Shown here: positions 1 to 12,019 of the stretch, in pieces
Position numbering within the stretch: position 1 is the first letter of the stretch
Layout: each line of letters begins with the position of its first letter
Origin: Clusia tigrina
Taxonomy: Eukaryota > Arthropoda > Insecta > Diptera > Clusiidae
Reading direction: 5' to 3'
Length of the DNA: 64,000 nucleotides
NCBI GenBank assembly: GCA_920105625.2
Contig: OV050030.1
Location: 254,603,889-254,667,888 of the forward strand
Translations under genes and position numbers: made by a program
Notes under the pieces: model-generated
Database searches by the model: none
Seen by the model: only the letters and a program-made list of their open reading frames with translations
Told to the model about the DNA's origin: nothing

Positions 1-196
1 GGTTTTATGACGCTCCAGTAAAAAGTTACAAGCATTTGTATGTTGCAAACTTTGATAGGTGTAGGACGTACAGTATAGAAGTTAGGGCCATTTGAAGTTT
101 TATCAGTGTTTGATTTGGGACTCAAGGGTAGCATAGCTTTGAGCGATAGCTTAAATTGACAACAGGCTCGAGTACTTAATAGTTACAAAATTTCAA
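1..196. repeat. Representative satellite monomer (196 bp)
   Basis: This unit is close to the majority form and serves to define monomer coordinates. Landmarks are GGTTTTATGACGCTCCAG (1-18), TACAAGCATTTGTA (27-40), TTGCAAACTTTGATAGGTG (43-61), GGACGTACCGTATAG (64-78), GGGCCATTTGAAG (85-97), TTTGATTTGGGACTCAAGGG (109-128), ATAGCTT (133-139 and again 146-152), GGCTCGAGTAC (165-175) and TTTATTGTTAC (176-186) ending in TTTCAA. The majority form has 73 G or C bases of 196 (37%) and five CpG sites. This copy differs from it in places, for example ACAGTATAG instead of ACCGTATAG near base 71 and TTAATAG in place of TTTATTG near 177. Confidence 0.95.
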
Positions 197-588
197 GGTT
201 GTATGAAGCTCCAGTAAAAAGTTACAAGCATTTGTATGTTGCAAACTTTGATAGGTGTAGAACGTACCGTATAGAAGTTAAGGCCATTTGAAGTTTTATC
301 AGTGTTTGATTTGGGACTCAAGGGTAGCATAGCTTTGAGCGATAGCTTAAATTGACAAGAGGCTCGAGTACTTTATTGTTACAAAATTTCAAGGTTTTAT
401 GACGATCCAGTAAAAAGTTACAAGCATTTGTATGTTGCAAACTTTGATAGGTGTAGGACGTACCGTATAGAAGTTAGGGCCATTAGAAGTTTTATTAGTG
501 TTTGATTTGGGACTCAAGGGTAGCATAGCTTTGAGTGATAGCTTAAATTGACAAGAGGCTCGAGGACTTTATTGTTACAAAATTTAAA

Positions 589-759
589 GGTTTTATGAAG
601 CTCCAGTAAAAAGTTACAAGCATTTGTATGTTGCAAACTTTGATAGGTATAGGACGTACCGTATAGAAGTTAGGGCCATTTGAAGTTTTATCAGTGTTTG
701 ATTTGGGACTCAAGGGCAGCATAGCTTTGAGCGAGTACTTTATTGTTACATAATTTCAA
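589..759. repeat. 171-bp deletion monomer (25-bp deletion), copy 1
   Basis: Monomer positions 146-170 are missing, so GAGCG runs directly into AGTAC. The unit is followed by TTACATAATTTC and then by a unit with GACGCTCTAG. The same linked combination occurs in six other places, which marks all seven as descendants of one deletion event. Confidence 0.9.
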
Positions 760-2324
760 GGTTTTATGACGCTCTAGTAAAAAGTTACAAGCATTTGTAT
801 GTTGCAAACTTTGATAGGTGTAGGACGTACCGTATAGAAGTTAGGGCCATTTGAAGTTTTATCAGTGTTTGATTTGGGACTCAAGGGTAGCATAGCTTTG
901 AGCGATTGCTTAAATTGACAAGAGGCTCGAGTACTTTATTGTTACAAAATTTCAGGGTTTTATGACGCTCCAGTAAAAAGTTACAAGCATTTGTATGTTG
1001 CAAACTTTGATAGGTGTAGGACGTACCGTATAGAAGTTAGGGCCATTTGAAGTTTTATCAGTGTTTGATTTGGGACTCAAGGGTAGCATAGCTTTGAGCG
1101 ATAGCTTAAATTGCCAATGGCTTGAGTACTTAATTGTTACAAAATTTCAAGGTTTTATGAAGCTCCAGTAAAAAGTTACAAGCATTTGAATGTTGCAAAC
1201 TTTGATAGGTGTAGGACGTACCGTATAGAAGTTATGGCCATTTGAAGTTTTATCAGTATTTGATTTGGGACTCAAGGGTAGCATAGCTTTGAGCGATAGC
1301 TTAAATTGACAAGAGGCTCGAGTAATTTATTGTTACAAAATTTCAAGGTTTTATGACGCTCTAGTAAAAAGTTACAAGCATTTGTATGTTGCAAACTTTG
1401 ATAGGTGTAGGACGTACAGTATAGAAGTTAGGGCCATTTGAAGTTTTATCAGTGTTTGATTTGGGACTCAAGGGTAGCATAGCTTTGAGCGATAGCTTAA
1501 ATTGACAAGAGGCTCGAGTACTTAATTATTACAAAATTTCAAGGTTTTATGAAGCTCCAGTAAAAAGTTACAAGCATTTGTATGTTGCAAACTTTGATAG
1601 GTGTAGGACGTACCGTATAGAAGTTAGGGACATTTGAAGTTTTATCAGTGTTTGATTTGGGACTCAAGGGTAGCATAGCTTTGAGCGATAGCTTAAATTG
1701 ACAAGAGGCTCGAGTATTTTATTGTTGCAAAATTTCAAGGTTTTATGACGCTCTAGTAAAAAGTTACAAGCATTTGTATGTTGCAAACTTTGAAAGGTGT
1801 AGGACGAACCGATAGAAGTTAGGGCCATTTGAAGTTTTATCAGTGTTTGATTTGGGACTCTAGGGTAGCATAGCTTTGAGCGATAGCTTAAATTGACCAG
1901 AGGCTCGAGTACTTAATTGTTACAAAATTTCAAGGTTTTATGAAGCTCCAGTAAAAAGTTACAAGCATTTGTATGTTGCACACTTTGATAGGTGTAGGAC
2001 GTACCGTATAGAAGTTAGGGACATTTGAAGTTTTATCAGTGTTTGATTTGGGACTCAAGGGTAGCATAGCTTTGAGCGATAGCTTAAATTGACCAGAGGC
2101 TCGAGTACTTAATTGTTACAAAATTTCAAGGTTTTATGAAGCTCCAGTAAAAAGTTACAAGCATTTGTATGTTGCACACTTTGATAGGTGTAGGACGTAC
2201 CGTATAGAAGTTAGGGCCATTTGAAGTTTTATCAGTGTTTGATTTGGGGCTCTAGGGTAGCATAGCTTTGAGCGAAGCTTAAATTGACAAGAGGCTCGAG
2301 TACTTAATTGTTACAAAATTTCAA

Positions 2325-2780
2325 GGTTTTATGAAGCTCCAGTAAAAAGTTACAAGCATTTGTATGTTGCAAATTTTGATAGGTGTAGGACGTACCGTAT
2401 AGAAGGTAGGGCCATTTGAAGTTTTATCAGTGTTTGATTTGGGACTCAAGGGTAGCATAGCTTTGAGCGATAGCTTAAATTGACAAGAGGCTCGAGTACT
2501 TAATTGTTACAAAATTTCAAGGTTTTATGAAGCTCCAGTAAAAAGTTACAAGCATTTGTATGTTGCAAACTTTGATAGGTGTGGGACGTACCGTATGGAA
2601 GTTAGGGCCAATTAAAGTTTTATCAGTGTTTGATTTGGGACTCAACGGTAGCATAGCTTTGAGCGATAGTTTAAATTGACAAGAGGCTCGAGTACTTTAT
2701 TGTTACAAAATTTCAAGGTTTTATGACGCTCCAGTAAAAAGTTACAAGCATTTGTATGTTGCAAACTTTGATAGGTGTAG
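2325..2780. repeat. Long-range duplicate, copy 1 (partner 14100-14555)
   Basis: This stretch shares rare variants with 14100-14555 at a constant offset of 11775 bp. Examples are CAAATTTTGATAGG, GAAGGTAGGG (2402 and 14177) and the pair GGAAGTTAGGG plus CCAATTAAAG (2597 and 14372). The copies are separated by many unrelated HOR units, so this is not a simple tandem duplication. Confidence 0.8.
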
Positions 2781-3500
2781 GACGTAGCGTATAGAAGTTT
2801 GGGCCATTTAAAGTTTTATCAGTGTTTGATTTGGGACTCAAGGGTAGCATAGCTTTGAGCGAAAGCTTAAATTGACAAGAGGCTCGAGTACTTTATTGTT
2901 ACAAAATTTCAAGGTTTTATGACGCTCTAGTAAAAAGTTACAAGCATTTGTATGTTGCAAACTTTGATAGGTGTAGGACGTACCGTATAGAAGTTAGGGC
3001 CATTTGAAGTTTTATCAGTGTTTGATTTGGGGCTCTAGGGTAGCATAGCTTTGAGCGATAGCTTAAATTGACAAGAGGCTCGAGTACTTAATTGTTACAA
3101 AATTTCAAGGTTTTATGAAGCTCCAGTAAAAAGTGACAAGCATTTGTATGTTGCAAACTTTGATAGGTGTAGGACGTACCGTATAGAAGTTAAGGCCATT
3201 TGAAGTTTTATCAGTGTTTGATTTGGGACTCAAGGGTAGCATAGCTTTGAGCGATAGCTTAAATTGACAAGAGGCTCGAGTACTTTATTGTTACAAAATT
3301 TCAAGGTTTTATGACGCTCCAGTAACAAGTTACAAGCATTTGTATGTTGCAAACTTTGATAGGTGTAGGACGTACCGTATAGAAGTTAGGGCCATTTGAA
3401 GTTTTATTAGTGTTTGATTTGGGACTCAAGGGTAGCATAGCTTTGAGTGATAGCTTAAATTGACAAGAGGCTCGAGTACTTTATTGTTACAAAATTTCAA

Positions 3501-3671
3501 GGTTTTATGAAGCTCCAGTAAAAAGTTACAAGCATTTGTATGTTGCAAACTTTGATAGGTGTAGGACGTACCGTATAGAAGTTAGGGCCATTTGAAGTTT
3601 TATCAGTGTTTGATTTGGGACTCAAGGGCAGCATTGCTTTGAGCGAGTACATTATTGTTACATAATTTCAA
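3501..3671. repeat. 171-bp deletion monomer, copy 2
   Basis: The same 25-bp deletion as at 589-759 (GAGCG joined to AGTAC), again followed by ATAATTTC and GCTCTAG. It lies in 18-mer copy 1. Confidence 0.9.
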
Positions 3672-5042
3672 GGTTTTATGACGCTCTAGTAAAAAGTTAC
3701 AAGCATTTGTATGTTGCAAACTTTGATAGGTGTAGGACGTACCGTATAGAAGTTAGGGGCATTTGAAGTTTTATCAGTGTTTGATTTGGGACTCAAGGGT
3801 AGCATAGCTTTGAGCGATAGCTTAAATTGACAAGAGGCTCGAGTACTTAATTGTTACAAAATTTCAAGGTTTTATGAAGTTCCAGTAAAAAGTTACAAGC
3901 ATTTGTATGTTGCAAACTTGGATAGGTGTAGGACGTACCGTATAGAAGTTAGGGCCATTTGAAGTTTTATCAGTGTTTGATTTGGGACTCAAGGGTAGCA
4001 TAGCTTTGAGCGATTGCTTAAATTGACAAGAGGCTCGAGTACTTTATTGTTACAAAATTTCAAGGTTTTATGACGCACCAGAAAAGAGTTACAAGCATTT
4101 GTATGTTGCAAACTTTGATAGGTGTAGGACGTACCGTATAGAAGTTATGGCCATTTGAAGTTTTATCAGTGTTTGATTTGGGACTCAAGGGTAGCATAGC
4201 TTGGAGCGATAGCTTAAATTGACAAGAGGCTCGAGTACGTTATTGTTTCAAAATTTCAAGGTTTTATGACGCTCCAGTAAAAAGTTACAAGCATTTGTAT
4301 GTTGCAAACTTTGATAGGTGTAGGACGTACCGTATAGAAGTTAGGGCCATTTGAAGTTTTATCAGTGTTTGATTTGGGGCTCTAGGGTAGAATAGCTTTG
4401 AGCGATAGCTTAAATTGACAAGAGGCTCGAGTACTTAATTATTTCAAAATTTCAAGGTTTTATGAAGCTCCAGTAAAAAGTTACAAGCATTTGTATGTTG
4501 CAAACTTTGATAGGTGTAGGACGTACCGTATAGAAGTTAGGGCCATTTGAAGTTTTATCAGTGTTTGATTTGGGACTCAAGGGTAGCATAGCTTTGAGCG
4601 ATAGCTTAAATTGCCAATGGCTTGAGTACTTAATTGTTACAAAATTTCAAGATTTTATGAAGCTCCAGTAAAAAGTTACAAGCATTTGAATGTTGCTAAC
4701 TTTGATAGGTGTAGGACGTATCGTATAAAAGTTATGGCCATTTGAAGCTTTATCAGTATTTGATTTGGGACTAACGGGTAGCATAGCTTTGAGCGATAGC
4801 TTAAATTGACAAGAGGCTCAAGTACTTTATTGTTACCAGATTTCAAGGTTTTATGACGCTCCAGTAAAAAGTTAAAAGCATTTGTATGTTGCAAACTTTG
4901 ATATGTGTAGGATGTATCGCATAGAAGTTAGGGCCATTTGGAGTTTTATCAGTGTTTGATTTGGGACTCAAGGGTAGCATAGCTTTGAGCGATAGCTTAA
5001 ATTGAAAAGAGGCTCGAGTAATTTATTGTTACAAAATTTCAA

Positions 5043-5175
5043 GGACGTACCGTATAGAGGTTATGGCCATTTGAAGTTTTATCACTGTTTGATTTGGGAC
5101 TCAAGGGTAGCATAGCTTTGAGCGATAGCTTAAATTGACAAGAGGCTCAAGTACTTTATTGTTACAAGATTTCAA
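5043..5175. repeat. 133-bp deletion monomer (63-bp deletion), copy 1
   Basis: The unit reads CAAGG directly into ACGTACCG, so monomer positions 3-65 are absent. AGG precedes the lost segment and is also its last three bases, giving a 3-nt microhomology at the junction. It occurs once per 18-mer copy, here and at 8482. Confidence 0.9.
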
Positions 5176-6939
5176 GGTTTTATGACGCTCCAGTAAAAAG
5201 TTACAAGCATTTGTATGTTGCAAACTTTGATATGTGTAGGATGTACCGCATAGAAGTTAGGGCCATTTGGAGTTTTATCAGTGTTTGATTTGGGACTCAA
5301 GGGTAGCATAGCTTTGAGCGATAACTTAAATTGACAAGAGGCTCGAGTACTTTATTGTTACAAAATTTCAAGGTTTTATGACGCACCAGTAAAAAGTTAC
5401 AAGCATTTGAATGTTGCAAACTTTGATAGGTGTAGGACGTACCGTATAGAAGTTAGGGCCATTTGAAGTTTTATCAGTATATGATTTGGGACTCAAGGGT
5501 AGCATAGCTTTGAGCGATAGCTTAAATTGACAAGAGGCTCAAGTACTTTATTGTTACAAGATTTCAAGGTTTTATGACGCTCCAGTAAAAAGTTACAAGC
5601 ATTTGTATGTTGCAAACTTTGATATGTGTAGGATGTACCGCATAGAAGTTAGGGCCATTTGGAGTTTTATCAGTGTTTGATTTGGGACTCAAGGGTAGCA
5701 TAGCTTTGAGCGATAACTTAAATTGACAAGAGGCTCGAGTAGTTTATTGTTACAAAATTTGAAGGTTTTATGACGCACCAGTAAAAAGTTACAAGCATTT
5801 GTATGTTGCAAACTTTGATAGGTGTAGGACGTACCGTATAGAAGTTATGGCCATTTGAAGTTTTATCAGTGTTTGATTTGGGACTCAAGGGTAGCATAGC
5901 TTGGAGCGATAGCTTAAATTGACAAGAGGCTCGAGTACGTTATTGTTTCAAAATTTCAAGGTTTTATGACGCTCCAGTAAAAAGTTACAAGCATTTGTAT
6001 GTTGCAAACTTTGATAGGTGTAGGACGTACCGTATAGAAGTTAGGGCCATTTGAAGTTTTATCAGTGTTTGATTTGGGACTCAAGGGTAGCATAGCTTTG
6101 AGCGATAGCTTAAATTGACAAGAGGCTCAAGTACTCTATTGTTACAAGATTTCAAGGTTTTATGACGCTCCAGTAAAAAGTTACAAGCATTTGTATGTTG
6201 CAAACTTTGATAGGTGTAGGACGTACCGTATAGACGTTAGGGCCATTTGAAGTTTTATCAGTGCTTGATTTGGGACTCAAGGGTAGCATAGCTTTGAGCG
6301 ATAGCTTAAATTGACAAGAGGCTCGAGTACTGAATTGTTACAAAATTTCAAGGTTTTATGACGCTCCAGTAAAAAGTTACAAGCATTTGCATGTTGCAAA
6401 CTTTGATAGGTGTAGGACGTACCGTATAGAAGTTAGGGCCATTTGAAGTTTTATCAGTGTTTGATTTGGGGCTCTAGGGTAGCATAGCTTTGAGCGATAG
6501 CTTAAATTGACAAGAGGCTCGAGTACTTAATTGTTACAAAATTTCAAGGTTTTATGAAGCTCCAGTAAAAAGTTACAAGCATTTGTATGTTGCAAACTTT
6601 GATAGGTGTAGGACGTACCGTATAGAAGTTAAGGCCATTTGAAGTTTTATCAGTGTTTGATTTGGGACTCAAGGGTAGCATAGCTTTGAGCGATAGCTTA
6701 AATTGACAAGAGGCAAGAGTACTTTATTGTTACAAAATTTCAAGGTTTTATGACGCTCCAGTAACAAGTTACAAGCATTTGTATGTTGCAAACTTTGATA
6801 GGTGTAGGACGTACCGTATAGAAGTTAGGGCCATTTGAAGTTTTATTAGTGTTTGATTTGGGACTCAAGGGTAGCATAGCTTTGAGTGATAGCTTAAATT
6901 GACAAGAGGCTCGAGTACTTTATTGTTACAAAATTTCAA

Positions 6940-7110
6940 GGTTTTATGAAGCTCCAGTAAAAAGTTACAAGCATTTGTATGTTGCAAACTTTGATAGGTG
7001 TAGGACGTACCGTATAGAAGTTAGGGCCATTTGAAGTTTTATCAGTGTTTGATTTGGGACTCAAGGGCAGCATTGCTTTGAGCGAGTACTTTATTGTTAC
7101 ATAATTTCAA
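6940..7110. repeat. 171-bp deletion monomer, copy 3
   Basis: The same 25-bp deletion with linked ATAATTTC and GCTCTAG, exactly 3439 bp after the copy at 3501. Confidence 0.9.
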
Positions 7111-8481
7111 GGTTTTATGACGCTCTAGTAAAAAGTTACAAGCATTTGTATGTTGCAAACTTTGATAGGTGTAGGACGTACCGTATAGAAGTTAGGGGCA
7201 TTTGAAGTTTTATCAGTGTTTGATTTGGGACTCAAGGGTAGCATAGCTTTGAGCGATAGCTTAAATTGACAAGAGGCTCGAGTACTTAATTGTTACAAAA
7301 TTTCAAGGTTTTATGAAGTTCCAGTAAAAAGTTACAAGCATTTGTATGTTGCAAACTTGGATAGGTGTAGGACGTACCGTATAGAAGTTAGGGCCATTTG
7401 AAGTTTTATCAGTGTTTGATTTGGGACTCAAGGGTAGCATAGCTTTGAGCGATTGCTTAAATTGACAAGAGGCTCGAGTACTTTATTGTTACAAAATTTC
7501 AAGGTTTTATGACGCACCAGAAAAGAGTTACAAGCATTTGTATGTTGCAAACTTTGATAGGTGTAGGACGTACCGTATAGAAGTTATGGCCATTTGAAGT
7601 TTTATCAGTGTTTGATTTGGGACTCAAGGGTAGCATAGCTTGGAGCGATAGCTTAAATTGACAAGAGGCTCGAGTACGTTATTGTTTCAAAATTTCAAGG
7701 TTTTATGACGCTCCAGTAAAAAGTTACAAGCATTTGTATGTTGCAAACTTTGATAGGTGTAGGACGTACCGTATAGAAGTTAGGGCCATTTGAAGTTTTA
7801 TCAGTGTTTGATTTGGGGCTCTAGGGTAGAATAGCTTTGAGCGATAGCTTAAATTGACAAGAGGCTCGAGTACTTAATTATTTCAAAATTTCAAGGTTTT
7901 ATGAAGCTCCAGTAAAAAGTTACAAGCATTTGTATGTTGCAAACTTTGATAGGCGTAGGACGTACCGTATAGAAGTTAGGGCCATTTGAAGTTTTATCAG
8001 TGTTTGATTTGGGACTTAAGGGTAGCATAGCTTTGAGCGATAGCTTAAATTGCCAATGGCTTGAGTACTTAATTGTTACAAAATTTCAAGGTTTTATGAA
8101 GCTCCAGTAAAAAGTTACAAGCATTTGAATGTTGCAAACTTTGATAGGTGTAGGACGTATCGTATAAAAGTTATGGCCATTTGAAGCTTTATCAGTATTT
8201 GATTTGGGACTAAAGGGTAGCATAGCTTTGAGCGATAGCTTAAATTGACAAGAGGCTCAAGTACTTTATTGTTACAAGATTTCAAGGTTTTATGACGCTC
8301 CAGTAAAAAGTTACAAGCATTTGTATGTTGCAAACTTTGATATGTGTAGGATGTATCGCATAGAAGTTAGGGCCATTTGGAGTTTTATCAGTGTTTGATT
8401 TGGGACTCAAGGGTAGCATAGCTTTGAGCGATAGCTTAAATTGAAAAGAGGCTCGAGTAATTTATTGTTACAAAATTTCAA

Positions 8482-8614
8482 GGACGTACCGTATAGAGGT
8501 TATGGCCATTTGAAGTTTTATCACTGTTTGATTTGGGACTCAAGGGTAGCATAGCTTTGAGCGATAGCTTAAATTGACAAGAGGCTCAAGTACTTTATTG
8601 TTACAAGATTTCAA
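8482..8614. repeat. 133-bp deletion monomer, copy 2
   Basis: The same 63-bp deletion (CAAGG joined to ACGTACCG) as at 5043-5175, displaced by 3439 bp. Confidence 0.9.
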
Positions 8615-8865
8615 GGTTTTATGACGCTCCAGTAAAAAGTTACAAGCATTTGTATGTTGCAAACTTTGATATGTGTAGGATGTACCGCATAGAAGTTAGG
8701 GCCATTTGGAGTTTTATCAGTGTTTGATTTGGGACTCAAGGGTAGCATAGCTTTGAGCGATAACTTAAATTGACAAGAGGCTCGAGTACTTTATTGTTAC
8801 AAAATTTCAAGGTTTTATGACGCACCAGTAAAAAGTTACAAGCATTTGAATGTTGCAAACTTTGA

Positions 8866-9965
8866 TAGGTGTAGGACGTACCGTATAGAAGTTAGGGCCA
8901 TTTGAAGTTTTATCAGTATATGATTTGGGACTCAAGGGTAGCATAGCTTTGAGCGATAGCTTAAATTGACAAGAGGCTCAAGTACTTTATTGTTACAAGA
9001 TTTCAAGGTTTTATGACGCTCCAGTAAAAAGTTACAAGCATTTGTATGTTGCAAACTTTGATATGTGTAGGATGTACCGCATAGAAGTTAGGGCCATTTG
9101 GAGTTTTATCAGTGTTTGATATGGGACTCAAGGGTAGCATAGCTTTGAGCGATAACTTAAATTGACAAGAGGCTCGAGTAGTTTATTGTTACAAAATTTG
9201 AAGGTTTTATGACGCACCAGTAAAAAGTTACAAGCATTTTTATGCTGCAAACTTTGATAGGTGTAGGACGTACCGTATAGAAGGTATGGCCATTTGAAGT
9301 TTTATCAGTGTTTGATTTGGGACTCAAGGGTAGCATAGCTTGGAGCGATAGCTTAAATTGACAAGAGGCTCGGGTACGTTATTGTTTCAAAATTTCAAGG
9401 TTTTATGACGCTCCAGTAAAAAGTTACAAGCATTTGTATGTTGCAAACTTTGATAGGTGTAGGACGTACCGTATAGAAGTTAAGGCCATTTGAAGTTTTA
9501 TCAGTGTTTGATTTGGGACTCTAGGGCAGCATAGCTTTGAGCGATAGCTTAAATTGACAAGAGGCTCGAGTACTTTATTGGTTCAAAATTTCAAGGTTTT
9601 ATGACGCTCCAGTAAAAAGTTACAAGCATTTGTATGTTGCAAACTTTGATAGGTGTAGGACGTACCGTATAGAAGTTAGGGCCATTTGAAGTTTTATCAG
9701 TGTTTGATTTGGGACTCAAGGGTAGCATAGCTTTGAGCGATAGCTTAAATTGACAAGAGGCTCAAGTACTCTATTGTTACAAGATTTCAAGGTTTTATGA
9801 CGCTCCAGTAAAGAGTTACAAGCATTTGTATGTTGCAAACTTTGATAGGTGTAGGACGTACCGTATAGAAGTTAGGGCCATTTGAAGTTTTATCAGTGCT
9901 TGATTTGGGACTCAAGGGTAGCATAGCTTTGAGCGATAGCTTAAATTGACAAGAGGCTCGAGTAC
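8866..9965. repeat. Duplicate block, copy 1 (partner 12001-13100)
   Basis: About 5.6 monomers are shared with 12001-13100 at an offset of 3135 bp (16 x 196 minus 1). Shared rare variants are GTATATGATT (8916 and 12051), TATGCTGCAAAC (9241 and 12376), CTCTAGGGCAGC and the GCTTGATTTGGG unit. The block includes the extra monomer that distinguishes 18-mer copy 2, so it was copied after that insertion or is its source. Confidence 0.82.
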
Positions 9966-10003
9966 TGAATTGTTACAAAATTTCAAGGTTTTATGACGCT
10001 CCA

Positions 10004-12000
10004 GTAAAAAGTTACAAGCATTTGTATGTTGCAAACTTTGATAGGTGTAGGACGTACCGTATAGAAGTTAGGGCCATTTGAAGTTTTTTCAGTGTTTGAT
10101 TTGGGACTCAAGGGTAGCATAGATTTGAGCGAAAGCTTAAATTGACAAGAGGCTCGAGTACTTTATTGTTACAAAATTTCAAGGTTTTATGACGCTCCAG
10201 TAAAAAGTTACTAGCATTTGTATGTTGCAAACTTTGATAGGTGTAGGACGTACCGTATAGAAGTTAGGGCCATTTGAAGTTTTATCAGTGTTTTATTTGG
10301 GACTCAAGGGTAGCATTGCTTTGAGCGATAGCTTAAATTGACAAGAGGCTCGAGTACTTAATTGTTACAAAATTTCAAGGTTTTATGAAGCTCCAGTAAA
10401 AAGTTACAAGCATTTGTATGTTGCAAACTTTGATAGGTGTAGGACGTACCGTATAGAAGTTAGGGCCATTTTAAGTTTTATCAGTGTTTGATTTGGGACT
10501 CAAGGGTAGCATAGCTTTGAGCGATAGCTTAAATTGCCAATGGCTTGAGTACTTAATTGTTACAAAATTTCAAGGTTTTATGAAGCTCCAGTAAAAAGTT
10601 ACAAGCATTTGAATGTTGCAAACTTTGATAGGTGTAGGACGTACCGTATAGAAGTTATGGCCATTTGAAGTTTTATCAGTATTTGATTTGGGACTCAAGG
10701 GTAGCATAGCTTTGAGCGATAGCTTAAATTGACAAGAGGCTCAAGTACTTTATTGTTACAAGATTTCAAGGTTTTATGACGCTCCAGTAAAAAGTTAAAA
10801 GCATTTGTATGTTGCAAACTTTGATATGTGTAGGATGTACCGCATAGAAGTTAGGGCCATTTGGAATTTTATCAGTGTTTGATTTGGGACTCAAGGGTAG
10901 CATAGCTTTGAGCGATAGCTTAAATTGACAAGAGGCTCGAGTACTTTATTGTTACAAAATTTCAAGGTTTTATGACGCTCCAGTAAAAAGTTACAAGAAT
11001 TTGTATGTTGCAAACTTTGATAGGTGTAGGACGTACCGTATAGAAGTTAGGGCCATTTGAAGTTTTATCAGTATTTGATTTGGGACTCAAGGGTAGCATG
11101 GCTTTGAGCGATTGCTTAAATTGACAAGAGGCTCGAGTACTTTGTTGTTACAAAATTTCAAGGTTTTATGACGCTTCAGTAAAAAGTTACAAGCATTTGT
11201 ATGTTGGAAACTTTGATAGGTGTAGGACGTACCGTATAGAAGTTAGGGCCATTTGAAGTTTTATCAGTGTTTGATTTGGGACTCAAGGGTAGCATAGATT
11301 TGAGCGAAATCTTAAATTGACAAGAGGCTCGAGTACTTTATTGTTACAAAATTTCAAGGTTTTATGACGCACCAGTAAAAAGTTACAAGCATTTGTATGT
11401 TGCAAACTTTGATAGGTGTAGGACGTACCGTATAGAAGGTATGGCCATTTGAAGTTTTATCAGTGTTTGATTTGGGACCCAAGGGTAGCATAGCTTGGAG
11501 CGATAGCTTAAATTAACAAGAGGCTCGAGTACGTTATTGTTTCAAAATTTCAAGGTTTTATGATGCTCCAGTAAAAAGTTACAAGCATTTGTATGTTGCA
11601 AACTTTGATAGGTGTAGGACGTACAGTATAGAAGTTAGGGCCATTTTAAGTTTTATCAGTGTTTGATTTGGGACTCAAGGGTAGCATAGCTTTGAGCGAT
11701 ACCTTAAATTGACAAGAGGCTCGAGTACTTAATTGTTACAAAATTTCAAGGTTTTATGCAGCTCCAGTAAAAAGTTACAAGCATTTGTATGTTGCAAATT
11801 TTGATAGGTGTAGGACGTACCGTATAGAAGGTAGGGCCATTTGAAGTTTTATCAGTGTTTGGTTTGGGACTCAAGGGTAGCATAGCTTTGAGCGATAGCT
11901 TAAATTGACAAGAGGCTCGAGTACTTAATTGTTACAAAATTTCAAGGATTTATGAAGCTCCAGTAAAAAGTTACAAGCATTTGTATGTTGCAAACTTTGA
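10004..12000. repeat. Mosaic array segment
   Basis: About ten monomers of mixed type with no in-place higher-order partner. They include a GCCAATGG unit (10536), a following CTCAAG/GATATGTG unit and AGAATTTG and GATTTGAGCG units. The stretch 11565-12019 is repeated at 13915-14369. I see nothing here other than satellite. Confidence 0.8.
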
Positions 12001-12019
12001 TAGGTGTAGGACGTACCGT
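11565..12019. repeat. Duplicate block, copy 1 (partner 13915-14369)
   Basis: Shared rare variants at a 2350-bp offset are GTACAGTATA (11621 and 13971), GGTTTGGGAC (11861 and 14211) and GGATTTATGAAG (11946 and 14296). The offset is 12 monomers minus 2 bp. Confidence 0.8.

Larger units (their letters stand above)
1..2929. repeat. Irregular array segment, left edge
   Basis: About 15 monomers without a clear multi-copy higher-order unit inside the segment. It contains the shortened 171-bp monomer at 589-759. It also holds a unit with the GAAAGGTG/GAACCGATAG haplotype (near 1792), which recurs in the 10-mer HOR at 20 kb. Two adjacent near-identical units share GACCAGAGG and TTGCACAC, with the GCACAC motif at 1978 and 2174, exactly 196 bp apart. 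The part from 2325 to about 2780 is repeated at 14100-14555. Confidence 0.85.
2930..6368. repeat. 18-monomer higher-order repeat, copy 1 (3439 bp)
   Basis: The segment matches 6369-10003 at an offset of 3439 bp. Diagnostic pairs include AGTAACAAGT (3321 and 6760), GCCAATGG (4613 and 8052), the 171-bp monomer (3501 and 6940) and the 133-bp monomer (5043 and 8482). The length is explained exactly: 18 x 196 = 3528, minus 25, minus 63, minus 1 (the GCCAATGG unit is 195 bp) gives 3439. I noted about 15-20 base differences between the copies by eye. The left boundary is set by the last non-shared variant, GCTCTAG at about 2928 against GCTCCAG at 6367. Confidence 0.9.
6369..10003. repeat. 18-monomer higher-order repeat, copy 2 with one extra monomer
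   Basis: This is the tandem second copy of 2930-6368. At about 9480 it gains one 196-bp unit of a different type (CTCTAGGGCAGC with TTATTGGTTC). Beyond that, the offset to copy 1 changes from 3439 to 3635. This is confirmed by CTCAAGTACTCTATT (6126 and 9761) and TACTGAATTG (TGAATTG at 6331 and 9966). Private changes include CATTTTTATGCTGC near 9240, GATATGGG near 9120 and GGCAAGAG near 6714. Identity to copy 1 is lost by about 10088, where copy 2 has GTTTTTTCAG. Confidence 0.88.

Noticed and set aside
4676..4894. Minus-strand open frame of 72 codons, with near-identical frames at 8115-8333, 35915-36160, 47278-47517 and 48670-48888
   Set aside because: Each starts on a non-ATG codon (TTG) within the same monomer motif (TTGCAAAC read in reverse) and recurs only because the monomer recurs. 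There are no ATG starts or known domains, and the frame rotates at every 196-bp unit.
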